DNA of 64,000 nucleotides from Steinernema hermaphroditum (taxonomy: Eukaryota > Nematoda > Chromadorea > Rhabditida > Steinernematidae), in the NCBI GenBank assembly GCA_030435675.1, contig CM059624.1, positions 10,130,769 through 10,194,768 of the forward strand, given 5' to 3'. A program made the translations under genes and the position numbers. Shown piece by piece: positions 10,510 through 21,034 of the stretch; the stretch's first letter is position 1, and each line of letters opens with the position of its first letter. The notes below the pieces were generated by a model that saw only the letters and a program-made list of their open reading frames with translations, was not told the origin of the DNA and did not search any database.

Positions 10510-10982
10510 TTGCCGGAGATTGGTCAGACAGCAAACCCTGTGGCAGTTGTGAGTGTTCCGGCTTCCAGAGGGAATTGGGACACCCGGAAGCCGTAGTCCC
10601 ACCACCGCTGACAACAAGATGTCCGACGCCAGAAATCCGACGCCCGACGCTGCGTGAGATGTCATCCCGAAGGTCGCCGCTCTGAGGACACCAATACTGA
10701 GGAAGACGCAACCTCCGAACCACGGACTCATCTCTCCGTAGCAGATGCGAGCTCAGAAGCCTCCTCTGACGCAGAAGCCTCCTCAAACGCCCCGAGAAGA
10801 AGAAGTTCGGCCGCCATTTCCGGAGTTTCGCCGATTCCCAGATGCCCCGTGAAGCGCGCCGTCTCCCACCGGTTCGACGTCAACGCCGTGCCAGGAATGA
10901 AGCCGTCTACAAGTGATATCCTCTGTTGTCTATTAATCGGTGTCATGCAAGGCGTAACGCCTTTGATTCATGAAATAAAATC
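10510..10982 (+). repeat. Dispersed repeat family A, copy 2
   Basis: Inverted relative to the copy at 6578-7030, with conserved blocks in the same order and a terminal AATAAA near 10974-10979. Indels in the middle (duplicated GAAGCCTCCTC units near 10757-10787) break the open frame seen in copy 1. Together the two copies flank the Harbinger element as a large inverted pair. Confidence 0.65.
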
Positions 10983-11507
10983 GTGAAATCGTGAATACTA
11001 GGGAAAATTCCGACTGTTCGCGGGGAGCGGTAGCAGACGACGAGAGAAAATCGGATGCCCGTTGCTCCGCCGCTGTATGCCAATTGTCTTTTGCGATTGC
11101 GAAATCAACCCGAGTCGGCATCTCTGGTTGCAACAAAAAAAAGTGCTCGAACTTCCATGTCTGCCGAAAGAGACCTGATACAAATAAGTTGAACATTTTC
11201 ATTCGTTTATTTATTTGACTTTTAGAAGAGAGTATCAATTAAATCGTCGAATTAAAGATTACACAAAAGTGACATCCAGAATTTTCCCTTCAATGACGAT
11301 GAAACGCACGTCCTACAAAGTAAAGTGCACTTTATCTGCTTATGAAATCTCAGAAAGTTTCCGCTTTGCACAAAGATGCTTGTCTTTCACGAAACTTTCT
11401 TCACCAGCTAGAAGTTGCCGATGTTTGCTTGGTTTAATGCATATCGTATTTTGCATATTTTAAAGTTTAATGCATATCGTATCGTATAGTATATAATCGC
11501 TATGAAC

Positions 11508-11636
11508 GACTTTATTTCAGGAATCAAGAGCATTGAGATCGAAACGAATAGGAAACAAATCGGTTCGTCGGGTGTGGTATCCTCAGAGCGTCGGCGACCT
11601 TCAAGATGATATCTCACACAGGCGGATTCCTGGCGC
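11508..11636 (-). repeat. Dispersed repeat family A, internally deleted fragment
   Basis: Carries the terminal ACTTTATTTC..GAATCAA end and a CATCCTCAGAGCGTCGGCGACC-like block, joined directly, with the central part missing. Same orientation as copy 1. Confidence 0.55.
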
Positions 11637-11639
11637 TAA

Positions 11640-13040
11640 AAGAAAGATCGCATTATATGATAGAACTTTCACAACTGTTTTTAAACTGAATGAAGGGGAG
11701 ACAGAGTACAATTTCGTCTCTATTTGAATCAGGGAAACTTGGTACTCAATTGACCCTTTTCTCGCAAGCCTGCTAAAAGCCCTCCAAAACGTGTTTACTT
11801 ACTCTTCGGTCCAAACGATGATACCCGTCGAGCAAAACAACGACGGAGACAGCTTGTGTACACATATCAAAGTTTAACAGTAGCACAAATAGGACCACAA
11901 CGATGTTTGGTGCCCACTGTCGGGATACTGTAGCTGCCGACGTCCGATTTCGGTGCAAAGTTTGCAGAAGGCCACAAACACGTTATCTGGCGCCAGGCGC
12001 GTGTTCCGGCCACATGACCGTTGTTCGAGATCGAGCAGGCGCCCTTTGAACCCGCGTTTCGCGGGCAAACTGATAGCGGAGAAGCTGTTCGGTTGAATCA
12101 CCGGGTGCAGCCCAAGCGTGTTGTTTGCAAGATTCCACACGTGTGGCACACGAGGTGAACAACCAGAGCACGTTCACTTATAGAGGGGGTTGTTGTAGTG
12201 TTGCAGTCGTAAACCAAGATACATACAATATGCAGCGGGTCTTGAAGGAACATTTCTAGTGCCCAGTCAAGATCAGACGACTCGTTTTTGTCTAGACCGG
12301 GCACAGGTGACTTTCGCAATGAATGAACAGTCAAGATTCATCGCTCCAGACATCAGATAAAAGACATTCCGCCGAAATTGTCGAAAGGTCTATGTCGAAA
12401 ACAATGGAAATTGATTGGAAGTAGACCGCTCAATTACTTCGTCGGAATGTCTTTTGTAGAATACACAGGGGGGAAGAATGGGGCCAAGCAGACAGACATT
12501 TCTGTCTCCTTTCCTGTCTGCTATAAGTCCACTAGGGCTTCCCTCCTCAAGACCCGTCTAAGTTCGCAAAGCATGAGAGATATGTCTACGAGACCTCTTG
12601 AATCGAATTAATGTCCACCAACCATTATTGAAGGCATCGAAATTGCGGATTTTTTGTGTTCTTTCGAACTCGAGAACAAATCGACTTTTGTGATCAAAAC
12701 GCTCTTCGTATAGCACAATATCGCCGCTTCTCTCTGGAGATTATTTTCCATCTGACAACTTCCCCTGGCCTTTAAGTTTAAGATTGAGCACAGGAACGAG
12801 AGCGCAGATGAATCTTTTGTGCTAGTCCCTCCATAAAACTTCTCTTCCCGGTAGCGGTCGTTCTCTACGCCCATTACATCAGAATCACATCTCTCTGTGA
12901 ACTGATAGGACGCGGCTAATCAGAGGTCGGAAGGTCGAACGCTCAGCAACGAGGGAGCCACGTGTGAACCACGCGATCCCTCGGCGTTTCTCACCGCCTT
13001 CGGGTCAAAATACAGAATCGTAACTAAGCCTCGACAACAC
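11640..13040. other. Intergenic with small repeats, no gene seen
   Basis: No frame with splice or domain support. Contains the fold-back at 12359-12455 and a nearby CAGACAGACATTTCTGTCTC palindrome (about 12490-12509) related to the one in lipase copy 1 intron 3. Confidence 0.4.
12359..12455. mobile_element. Short fold-back MITE-like element (97 bp)
   Basis: AAAAGACATTCCGCCGAA at the left is mirrored by an imperfect TTCGTCGGAATGTCTTTT at the right. The internal GTAGACCGCTCAA is shared with 5461-5473. No clear target duplication was identified. Confidence 0.5.
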
Positions 13041-13048
13041 ATCAGCGA

Positions 13049-13054
13049 TTATCA
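13049..13054 (-). promoter_or_regulatory. GATA site (TTATCA) of lipase copy 2
   Basis: TTATCA 60 bp upstream of the ATG; a TATA-like TATAAG follows near 13074. Confidence 0.5.
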
Positions 13055-13113
13055 CGGCACACTCTCCCTTCCGTATAAGACGTGCCTCTCGACACAGCTG
13101 ACGACACTTCGCC

Positions 13114-14166
13114 ATGCGGTCCACTTCTGTGCTCCTCTCCGCCGCTCTCCTCGGCGCCGTCCTCTCGGTCGCCATCCGCAAGCCCCAACAGCTGAACTCC
13201 TGGGCCTACGATGACAGCTTCGCCCGGTACAAGATGCTCTCCTTCGCCTGCTCCACCTACGCCACCGATGCGAACCTCTGCTTTAAGACGGCCTATCCCA
13301 ATGGTGGCAACAACACTGTAACTTAGAAGCCCCAAGATCCCTAAAACAAAAGCCTTCTAGGTCACAAAGCGCATCGAAGTGGGTTGCGACGCTTCTAAGA
13401 GCGTGCACTGCAATGGACTGACCGCGGTCACCCACACCGACAAGGCCATCATCGTCGTTTTCCGCGGCACCGATCAGTTCACACAGCTTATCCAGGAATC
13501 CCTGAAGACCATCATCGGCGCCGAAGAGTTCATCGCGGGCGGATACGTCAGCCAATACTTCTACAACGCCTTCAAGTCCGTCTGGCACGGCGAAGGTTCG
13601 ATCACTGGCCTCGAGGAAGAGTTCCTCAGTCTCCGAAAGCAGTTCCCCGACTACGAGGTGTGGGTGACCGGCCACTCCCTCGGAGGCGCCATGGCCAGCC
13701 TCTGCGCGGCCACGGTCGTGCACCTTGGTCAAGCGAACCCTCAGAAACTGAAGTTGATGACCTTCGGCCAGCCTCGTGTCGGAGACCAGAAATTCGCCGA
13801 CGCCCACGACGCTCTGGTGAGAATCCTCCCTATGAATATAGGCCACAAACGATTTCGATTTAGATTCCCTTCTCGTACCGCGTCGTCCACAACCTCGACA
13901 TTGTCCCCCACGTGCCCCCAGAGTTCCTGCCCGACCACAGCCTCTTCGACGGCTACCGTCACCACAAGTCGGAGGTGTGGTACCCGAACAAGATGCGCGT
14001 CGACGACAGCTACAGTGTGTGTAACGAAGACGAGGGCAACAAGTGCAGCGATGGCTCGTGGCTCCCGGAGTTGTCCGTCTTCGACCACGTCCACTACTTC
14101 CAGAGTAGCGAGATGATCACGGACTTCGGAGAAGACGGATGTCCGCGCTCCATGACCGACAAATGA
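13114..14166 (+). CDS. Secreted class 3 lipase, copy 2 (triad intact)
   Basis: Exons 13114-13317, 13361-13816 and 13864-14166 give 320 residues. Seen: signal peptide MRSTSVLLSAALLGAVLSVA; the family start segment (YDDSFARYKMLSFACSTYAT); a Cys-containing loop; FRGTDQF, which forms the oxyanion-side strand in class 3 lipases; VTGHSLGGAMASL (Ser about 174); FGQPRVGD; HNLDIVPHVPP (Asp about 232); FDHVHYF (His about 295). The C terminus is rich in Cys (CSDG, DGC). Exon 1 is almost identical to exon 1 of copy 4, while exon 2 is clearly diverged, suggesting conversion or unequal exchange. First gene of the plus-strand array. Confidence 0.94.
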
Positions 14167-14890
14167 AGATACATACCTGATACAAAGAAAAACGCAAAGA
14201 TTACCCTCATGTAGATATTAGATTGCATATAAATTATATCATATTTGTGTGTCCCTTCCTTTCGATAGTCTACAGTAACCCTCCGCCTTCAGGATTGACC
14301 CACACACGGATATACTGGGTATTCTTACTTTTAAGAAAGGTCACAAATAGTGGTGATTTAAAAAAAATTCTCGTTTCATTTTGTTTTCCTCGAAAACAGC
14401 CGTACGAAAGTGCAAAGTATAGTCCTGTAGCCGCTCCGTGACAATCGAAGAAATAGACACATCAGGCTACGGATCCCTTTGCGGCCATATAAGTGATCCA
14501 AACCATGCATCTTTACCGTAAACAAAAGCACTGAAAGGGACGACATTGTTGCCCCTCCAAATCATAGCCGTTCGTTTAGCTCAACGAATCCCAAGCTCCG
14601 TACTAAACATGTGTACTAAACATGACAGCGACTTCCATAGCTTGGGAATTCTGCTGATTTTTTGTATCCATTTGTGTCTTTTGGGTTACAACGAGCACTT
14701 AACTGCTTGAAATACAAAGTTATGTGCAGCCAAAAAGCCGAAGTTCATGCGCCAAAGATGAACCGTTCCCGTCAGCTGACCTCATTCCGGGTCGCCGCGA
14801 CCAAAGACATCCCTCCTTTCCAGCCTGTGGATCACGCGACCCTTGTTCCTCAATCAAAGTTAGAAAGGCAGTCCGGACTCGTGGCGTCGC
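14167..14890. other. Spacer between lipase copies 2 and 3
   Basis: No gene seen. A TATAAAA at 14904-14910 belongs to the promoter of copy 3. Confidence 0.4.
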
Positions 14891-14891
14891 G

Positions 14892-14910
14892 CTATCAGTG
14901 CACTATAAAA
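14892..14910. promoter_or_regulatory. GATA-like site and TATA box of lipase copy 3
   Basis: CTATCA (reverse complement TGATAG) at 14892-14897 and TATAAAA at 14904-14910, 34-52 bp before the ATG. The GATA match is weaker than in the other copies. Confidence 0.5.
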
Positions 14911-14943
14911 CGTTGCGATCACGGCTATCGCTACTTCTCCGCC

Positions 14944-15961
14944 ATGCGGCCCATTGTGCTCCTCTTCGCCGCTCTCCTCGGCTCCGTCCTCTCCGTAGCC
15001 ATCCGCAGGGAACGGCTCGACCTCGGGGGCTACGATGACGGCTTTGCCCGGTACAAGATGTTCTTCTTCGCCTCAGCCGCCTACGCCACCGACGCCAATC
15101 AGTGCATGAAGAGCGCCTACCCCCAAGACGCCGCAAACAACACAGTAGGCACAGATTCCACGATTTCTTATCATGAGGGTTTAGGTGAACGACATCATCG
15201 AAGTGGTGTGCGCGCGAACGGATTCCTGCCGAGGATTCAGCGCCATCTCCCACGATGACAGGGCGATTATCATCTCCTTCCGCGGCACCACCCAGTTCCT
15301 CCAGATCATCCAGGAGGCCGCCGAGACCGTCTTCGGCGCCGAGAAGTTCATCGGCGGTGGATACGTCAGCCACTACTTCTACGAAGCCTTCAAGTCCGTG
15401 TGGAAGGGAGGTCTCAAGAACGAGGTCCTCGACCTCATCAAACAGTACCCCGACTACGAGGTGTGGGTGACCGGTCACTCCCTCGGAGGCGCCATGGCCA
15501 GCCTCTGCTCGGCCACCTTGATCTACCTGGGCCAGGTCAGCCCCGACAAGGTGAGGCTGCTCACCTTCGGCCAGCCTCGCGTCGGCGACCAGGCCTACGC
15601 CGACGCCCACGACGCTCTGGTAAGCTTTGGATCCAACGGCTCCCTTAAGATAGAGACCTAGCTCCTCTACTCGTATCGCGTCGTCCACAACCGCGATCTC
15701 GTTCCCCACGTGCCCCCAGAGATCCTGCCCGACAACGGACTCCTCGACGGCTACCGTCACCACAAATCCGAGGTGTGGTACGATAACAAGATGCGCGTCG
15801 ACGACAGCTACCATATCTGCAACGCCGACGAGGGCAACAAGTGCAGCGACGGAGACCTGATCACCATGTCCATCATGGATCACGGTCACTACTTCGAGGA
15901 CCACGAGTGGATCACAAACTTCGGAGACGATGGATGTCCTATCCAGATGGTGAACAAATAA
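14944..15961 (+). CDS. Secreted class 3 lipase, copy 3 (triad intact)
   Basis: Exons 14944-15144, 15185-15619 and 15662-15961 give 311 residues. I chose the ATG at 14944 rather than upstream in-frame codons because it starts a signal peptide (MRPIVLLFAALLGSVLSVA) and sits 34 bp after a TATAAAA. Triad motifs: VTGHSLGGAMASL (Ser about 166), HNRDLVPHVPP, MDHGHYF. Introns fall at the same places and phases as in copies 2 and 4. AATAAA is at 16001-16006. Closest to copy 4 in exon 3. Confidence 0.94.
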
Positions 15962-16400
15962 CGCACCCTTCCCCACATACATAATCTCTACGTAGAAAGC
16001 AATAAATTATATCACATGGTGGTCCACGTTCCCTTCTGTGTACCTTACATGGAGTCAGAATAGATTGAATAAGATAACAGAAAGGTATGAGTCCAACTTG
16101 ATTCTCGGGGCGATCTGTGGCGAGGCATCTCTCAAGGGTTCTTTGTTTGTTCTCAATCACAGATGTAACCGATCGAAATCTGTTCAGGACAGACATCAGT
16201 CACCCCACCACGCGCCGATACCGATAACAAGAAGAGTTATCTTCTCCTCGTCTCCACATCGATCGGCGCGCAGAGTTCCAACTTTGCACACTTCCCGAAT
16301 CTGTGCAACGCTACGAACACGTGCGGACCACGCGACCCTCGGCCCTGTGGGTTGCAGGGTCAAAATTGAAAGTACGCTTTGTCACTGAACAGCGGAGTGG

Positions 16401-16423
16401 TTATCAGAACACAATGTATAAAA
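16401..16423. promoter_or_regulatory. GATA site and TATA box of lipase copy 4
   Basis: TTATCA at 16401-16406 and TATAAAA at 16417-16423, 34-56 bp before the ATG. The arrangement is the same as in copy 3. Confidence 0.55.
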
Positions 16424-16456
16424 CGTTTCCATCGGAGCTATCAGCACTTCTTCGCC

Positions 16457-17482
16457 ATGCGGTCCACTTCTGTGCTCCTCTCCGCCGCTCTTCTCGGCGC
16501 CGTCCTCTCGGTCGCCATCCGAAAGCCCCAACAGCTGAACTCCTGGGCCTACGATGACAGCTTCGCCCGGTACAAGATGCTCTCCTTCGCCTGCTCCACC
16601 TACGCCACCTTCCCCAATCTCTGCATGAAGAGTGCCTACCCGAATGGTGGCAACAACACCGTAGGCTGAAGTCCCTCGAACCCTGACAACACATTGACTT
16701 TGCAGGTGTACAAAGTGAGAGAGCAGTACTGCAATGGAAAGGAGAACTGCCTTGGTCTCTCGGCCGTCTCCCACACGGACAAGGCGATCATCCTTTCCTT
16801 CCGCGGCACGGACCAGTTCTTCCAGATCGTCACCGAATCTGTGAAAACCATCTTTGGCTCTGAGGAGTTCATTGCCGGTGGCAAGGTCAGCCACTACTTC
16901 TACGAAGCCTTCAAAGCCGTTTGGAAGGGAGGTATGAGCGACGACTACGAAACTCTCCGCAAAGAGTTGCCCGACTATGAGGTGTGGGTGACCGGCCACT
17001 CCCTCGGAGGCGCCATGGCCAGCCTCTGCGCGGCCACGATCTCCCACTTGGGTCAGGTGAACCCTACGAAGTTGAAGCTGCTGACCTTCGGCCAGCCTCG
17101 AGTCGGAGACCAGGCCTACGCCGACGCCCACGACGCTCTGGTGAGAATCCCGAATTGAAGAAGGTTCTGAAAGTCACCCTAGGTTCCTTTCTCGTACCGC
17201 GTCGTCCACAACCGCGATCTCGTCCCCCACGTACCCCCAGAGATCCTCCCCGACGGTGGCCTTCTTGACGGCTACCGTCACCACAAATCCGAGGTGTGGT
17301 ATGCCAACAAGATGCGCGTCGACGACAGCTACCATATCTGCAACGAAGACGAGGGCAAGAAGTGCAGCGATGGGGACTGGATCACTGCCTCCATCGCAGA
17401 CCACCTTCACTACTTCCAAGACCACGAGATGATCACCAACTTCGGTGAGGACGGATGTCCCGTCGCCATGGTCAACAAATAG
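16457..17482 (+). CDS. Secreted class 3 lipase, copy 4 (triad intact)
   Basis: Exons 16457-16660, 16706-17140 and 17183-17482 give 312 residues. The signal peptide and the first roughly 50 residues are identical to copy 2. VTGHSLGGAMASL (Ser about 167), HNRDLVPHVPP and ADHLHYF supply the triad. AATAAA is at 17520-17525. Exon 2 differs from copy 2 (VYKVREQYCNGKENC versus VTKRIEVGCDASKS), so similarity between the two genes is patchy. Presumed extracellular acyl-ester hydrolase acting in the gut lumen, inferred from the signal peptide and GATA site. Confidence 0.94.
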
Positions 17483-18079
17483 GGTTCCCTGTATGTGTAG
17501 AAGTCGCTTGCTGGAGTACAATAAATCTCATATTATTTGTGCCGACATAAAATGGTCATACTTTGGGAACGTGAAATGATAAAGAACTGCAGTGCACTGT
17601 ACTTTGATGGTGTGCCTTTTGCGTGTCAAGTGTTATGTCTTCAACAATACATACTCTGTTTCTGTCTTGAGGCTTAATACAGGTTGACCTGCATAGAAAA
17701 GGCAACCCCAATTTAATCTGTTGCATAAACAACCATTAAGACCCACTCCGATAAAATAGAAGAGGAAAAGCTGAATTGATAGGAACAGAGTGTTTCCATC
17801 GGGGTTCAGAATCGACGTCACTTCCCTTCCTTCCAATCCCAACCTCGGTCGGAATCGTGTGATAATCCTTTGGGCAAACGGACTTCTTTGTCCGTCGCTG
17901 CAGGGTATCACCCCACCACGCGGTGATACCGTCGACACGTGGTCACCCTCCCCATACCACCCAGGGATCGCCCAGGGGATCCTAACCTGCAGTGCTGACC
18001 ACGAGGAGATAAGGAGGCAGTCCTCTCGGGCACCGAAGGAAGTACTGACAGTTTGATTATCGGCAGATAGACAACGAGA
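17483..18079. other. Spacer before the pseudo-lipase block
   Basis: No gene seen. It marks the boundary between active-type and inactive-type lipase genes. Confidence 0.4.
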
Positions 18080-18085
18080 TTATCA
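18080..18085 (-). promoter_or_regulatory. GATA site (TTATCA) of lipase copy 5
   Basis: TTATCA 46 bp upstream of the ATG; GATTATC and GATAG also occur at about 18055-18070. Confidence 0.5.
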
Positions 18086-18130
18086 GTTAAAAGAGAGGCG
18101 ACGACCGAATTCGTCACTTCTGTCTCCGCA

Positions 18131-19108
18131 ATGCAGCTACCTCTTTTCTTCTTCTTTGTCCTTGTCGGAGCCTCCGGCGTCGCCCTCCGGAAGACCTCCT
18201 TGAGGGCCATCGACTACAGCGATGAGCTCGGGAGGAACAAGCTGATGCCGATGAGCGCCGCCGCCTACTCGGACGATCCCTCGAAGTGTGTGGACCGGAT
18301 ATTCGGGGCCCACTTCAGCGAAGTAGGTCTAGGGAGTACGGTAGCCCTACAGCGATCTCTTCAGCCTCCTCGGTCAGTCTCCGTAAAGTGCGATTTTGAC
18401 GGCGACACGTGCGCGGGCTTCGCGACAGCTTCCCACCAGGACAAGGCGATCATCATCGCCATCCGGGGTAACGAGGGAATCTCCCAGATGGTGGCGACCT
18501 TCAACGGAGGAAACTTCGTGCATGAGAAGTTCCCTGGGGGCGGGAAAGTCAGCAAGTACTTCATGGACGCCTACAGGAACCTGTGGGACGGAGGCCTCAA
18601 GGGCGCCTTCCTCTATCTGAGAAATAAGTACCCCGATTACCAGGTCTGGGTCACCGGCCACAACAGCGGAGGCTCCCTGGCCAGCATCCTCGCCGCCAAC
18701 CTCGTCTTCCAGCAGCTAATGTCCGCCGAGGACGTGCTTCTGATCACGTTCGGCCAGCTACGCACGGGAAACAAAGACTACGCTGAAGCTCACGACAGAC
18801 TTGTAGGTCTCTTGTGCATCTAACACGATCTACAGCATCTCTAGCTACCCAACTCCTTCCGGGTGGTCCACAACCGCGACATGATCGCCCACCTCCCCAC
18901 CCTCAACTGGGAGGGCTACTACCACCACGGCCAGGAGATCTGGTACCAGAATGACATGAGCCTCACCCGCGGGGACGACTTCGTGAGATGCAAGCAGGGA
19001 GAGAGCAAGGACTGCAGCGACTCTCTGTGGATCACCATGTCGGGAATCGACAACGGTCGCTACTACAATACGGTAGTCTCCAAATTCGGAAAGAACGGAT
19101 GTGAATAG
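18131..19108 (+). CDS. Secreted lipase-like pseudoenzyme, copy 5 (Ser and His lost)
   Basis: Exons 18131-18322, 18365-18802 and 18845-19108 give 297 residues; intron 1 is 42 nt. The fold is kept: signal peptide MQLPLFFFFVLVGASGVA, KLMPMSAAAYSDDP, CDFDGDTCAGF, a WVTGH strand, and HNRDMIAHLP (Asp kept). The nucleophile elbow reads GHNSGGS, with Asn about 164 where Ser should be. The His motif reads DNGRYY instead of DHxxYF. By the known mechanism this protein cannot be a Ser hydrolase. The frame and splice sites are intact, so it looks like a maintained gene, perhaps a lipid or ligand binder. With copies 6 and 7 it forms a contiguous clade. Confidence 0.92.
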
Positions 19109-19490
19109 TTGCATGTACAAAATAAAGTGATTAATATTACTTTTGTCTCGACAGAAGATGCAAATTTCAGACTTATAAGAGTGTTGGTCAGCTGATTGTT
19201 TGATCGCATTCGTTTCTGATAGTTCGAACGGGCAAAGGGTTTTGTCTTCATTGCGTAATCGTCCACCATCTGTTGCCTTTCGCTCGACCACGAGGTGATA
19301 ATAGGCGCGCGTTGCCCCTCTGGCTTATCGATTTAATCCAAAATTACCTCAGGCAGGGTAAATTTCCATGACATGGCCGAAACAGAGCCATCGAATAGAT
19401 ACCGTATCCTCGAGTCGAGAATCTCAGATCGTAAAACTGCGAAAGACCACAAACTTTATAGGGGCTTCTGATCAGTCGCTGCGTGTCGTT
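19109..19490. other. Spacer between lipase-like copies 5 and 6
   Basis: No gene seen; AATAAA at 19119-19124 ends copy 5. Confidence 0.4.
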
Positions 19491-19496
19491 TTATCA
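19491..19496 (-). promoter_or_regulatory. GATA site (TTATCA) of lipase copy 6
   Basis: TTATCA 51 bp upstream of the ATG, in the same position as in the other copies. Confidence 0.5.
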
Positions 19497-19546
19497 GACG
19501 CTACACCCTTAAAACACGAGCTTTTCCCTGACCGCCCGACTCGAAG

Positions 19547-20536
19547 ATGAAGTTCTTCTCGGCGCTCCTCGTCCTCTGCCTTCTCTCCGCCGCCGTCGGC
19601 TCTGTCCTGCAGAGACAGAACCTGCAGGCCATCAGCTATGAGGACTCCATCGGACGGGACAAGCTGATGCCGATGAGCGCCGCCGCCTACGCCGACGACC
19701 CCCTCCCCTGCATCCAGACCGTCTTCGATCGTCGAAAGGTTGAGGTAAACCCGTCCCTACGAGAATCTCCTCTGAAGAGCTTCAGTTGATCGGCTCCGCC
19801 AGCGCCTCATGCGACTTCTCGGGAGACTCGTGCTCCGCTTTCGTCGTCGTCTCCCACCAGGACGGCGCCGTCATCGTTGCCTTCCGTGGCGCCGAGAACA
19901 GCCAAGAGCTGAACGACCTCCTGAACAAGAAGGAAACGGAGCTGGAGGACTTCGTCGGGGGCGGCCAGGTCGCCAAGGGATACCACGACGCCGTCACGAA
20001 CCTCGAGAGGAACGGCCTCAAGGACATGTACCTGGCGGGACGAAATGCAAACCCGACGTACCAGATCTGGGTGACCGGTCACAACGTCGGAGGCGCCATG
20101 GCGAGCCTCTGGGCGGCGAAGATGGTCTACGCCAAGTGGGCCGATCCCGATGACCTCCTTCTGATGACCTTCGGCCAGCCCCGCGTCGGAGACTCGGACT
20201 TCGCCACCGTCCACGACGACCTCGTAGGCCCAGATTCTCTCGAAAGATGTAGAACGTGAGGTTCAGGTGAGGAACTCGTACCGAGTGGTCCACAAACGCG
20301 ATGGCATCGCGCACCTCCCTCCGCTCGACATCACTCCCTTCAAACACCACAGGAGCGAGGTGTGGTACGACAACGGCATGAAGGAGGGCGACAGCTACCA
20401 GGAATGTCGGAAGGACGACGAGGGCTGCAGCGACAGCGCCTTCTTGACGAACTCCGTCCTCGACGACTACTACTACTACGCGACGTCTGACAGCATCAAC
20501 AAGTGGGGCCAGAAGGGGTGTCCCGCGGCGCAATGA
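19547..20536 (+). CDS. Secreted lipase-like pseudoenzyme, copy 6 (Ser and His lost)
   Basis: Exons 19547-19744, 19786-20223 and 20267-20536 give 301 residues. Signal peptide MKFFSALLVLCLLSAAVGS. Family landmarks are KLMPMSAAAYADDP, CDFSGDSCSAF, FRGAEN, FGQPRVGDS and HKRDGIAHLPP (Asp kept). The elbow is VTGHNVGGAMASL, with Asn about 166 replacing the catalytic Ser. The His motif is replaced by LDDYYYYAT. It keeps the same three-exon structure and signal peptide as the active copies. Loss of two triad residues with an otherwise well-kept fold argues for a new non-catalytic role rather than decay. Confidence 0.92.
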
Positions 20537-20981
20537 TCTGAATTTCCTCGTTTGATAAACATGCTTTGTGTGTACTGTGATGATAGTATCGGAATTCGGG
20601 GGGCAAAGTTGGGAAGTCGTTTGTTGTGTGCAGAACGTGGAACATCTCTGTGATATCAGAAGACACAACACAGTTCCACTCTTCTTCTCTAATAGCTTTT
20701 TTGCACCGTTGCACGGCGTCCGGCGCCCGGTCACGCGGCGAAGGCGCCGATAACACGTTGTCAGCACGGCGCTTCGGAGTGGCGATCGACGACCCTCCAC
20801 TCCGACCACCCGACACACGTGCCCCGCATGTGTCAGCAGGGTTACTGTAGTCACAAAGATCCTCCGTTCTTGGTCCCGATCGGTCACAGGCTGCAGAGGT
20901 CGTAGAGGCCACGTGCGACGCAACAGAGTCCCCCGGTTCGGCGCAGCCTTTCGGGGCCGATAGCACGGACATGCCCGTTCT
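20537..20981. other. Spacer between lipase-like copies 6 and 7
   Basis: No gene seen; several short frames have no support. Confidence 0.4.
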
Positions 20982-20987
20982 CTTATC
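20982..20987 (-). promoter_or_regulatory. GATA site (CTTATC) of lipase copy 7
   Basis: CTTATC (GATAAG on minus) 48 bp upstream of the ATG. Confidence 0.5.
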
Positions 20988-21034
20988 TCCCGGAGGGGCT
21001 TAAAAGCGATGGTCCTCCGTTGTGCGCCACGAAG

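Noticed and set aside
10099..10786. Long open frames with Glu-Pro, Ala-Pro or Ser-Gly repeats on both strands
   Set aside because: They are the hexanucleotide array read in different frames; no start context, splice sites or domain.
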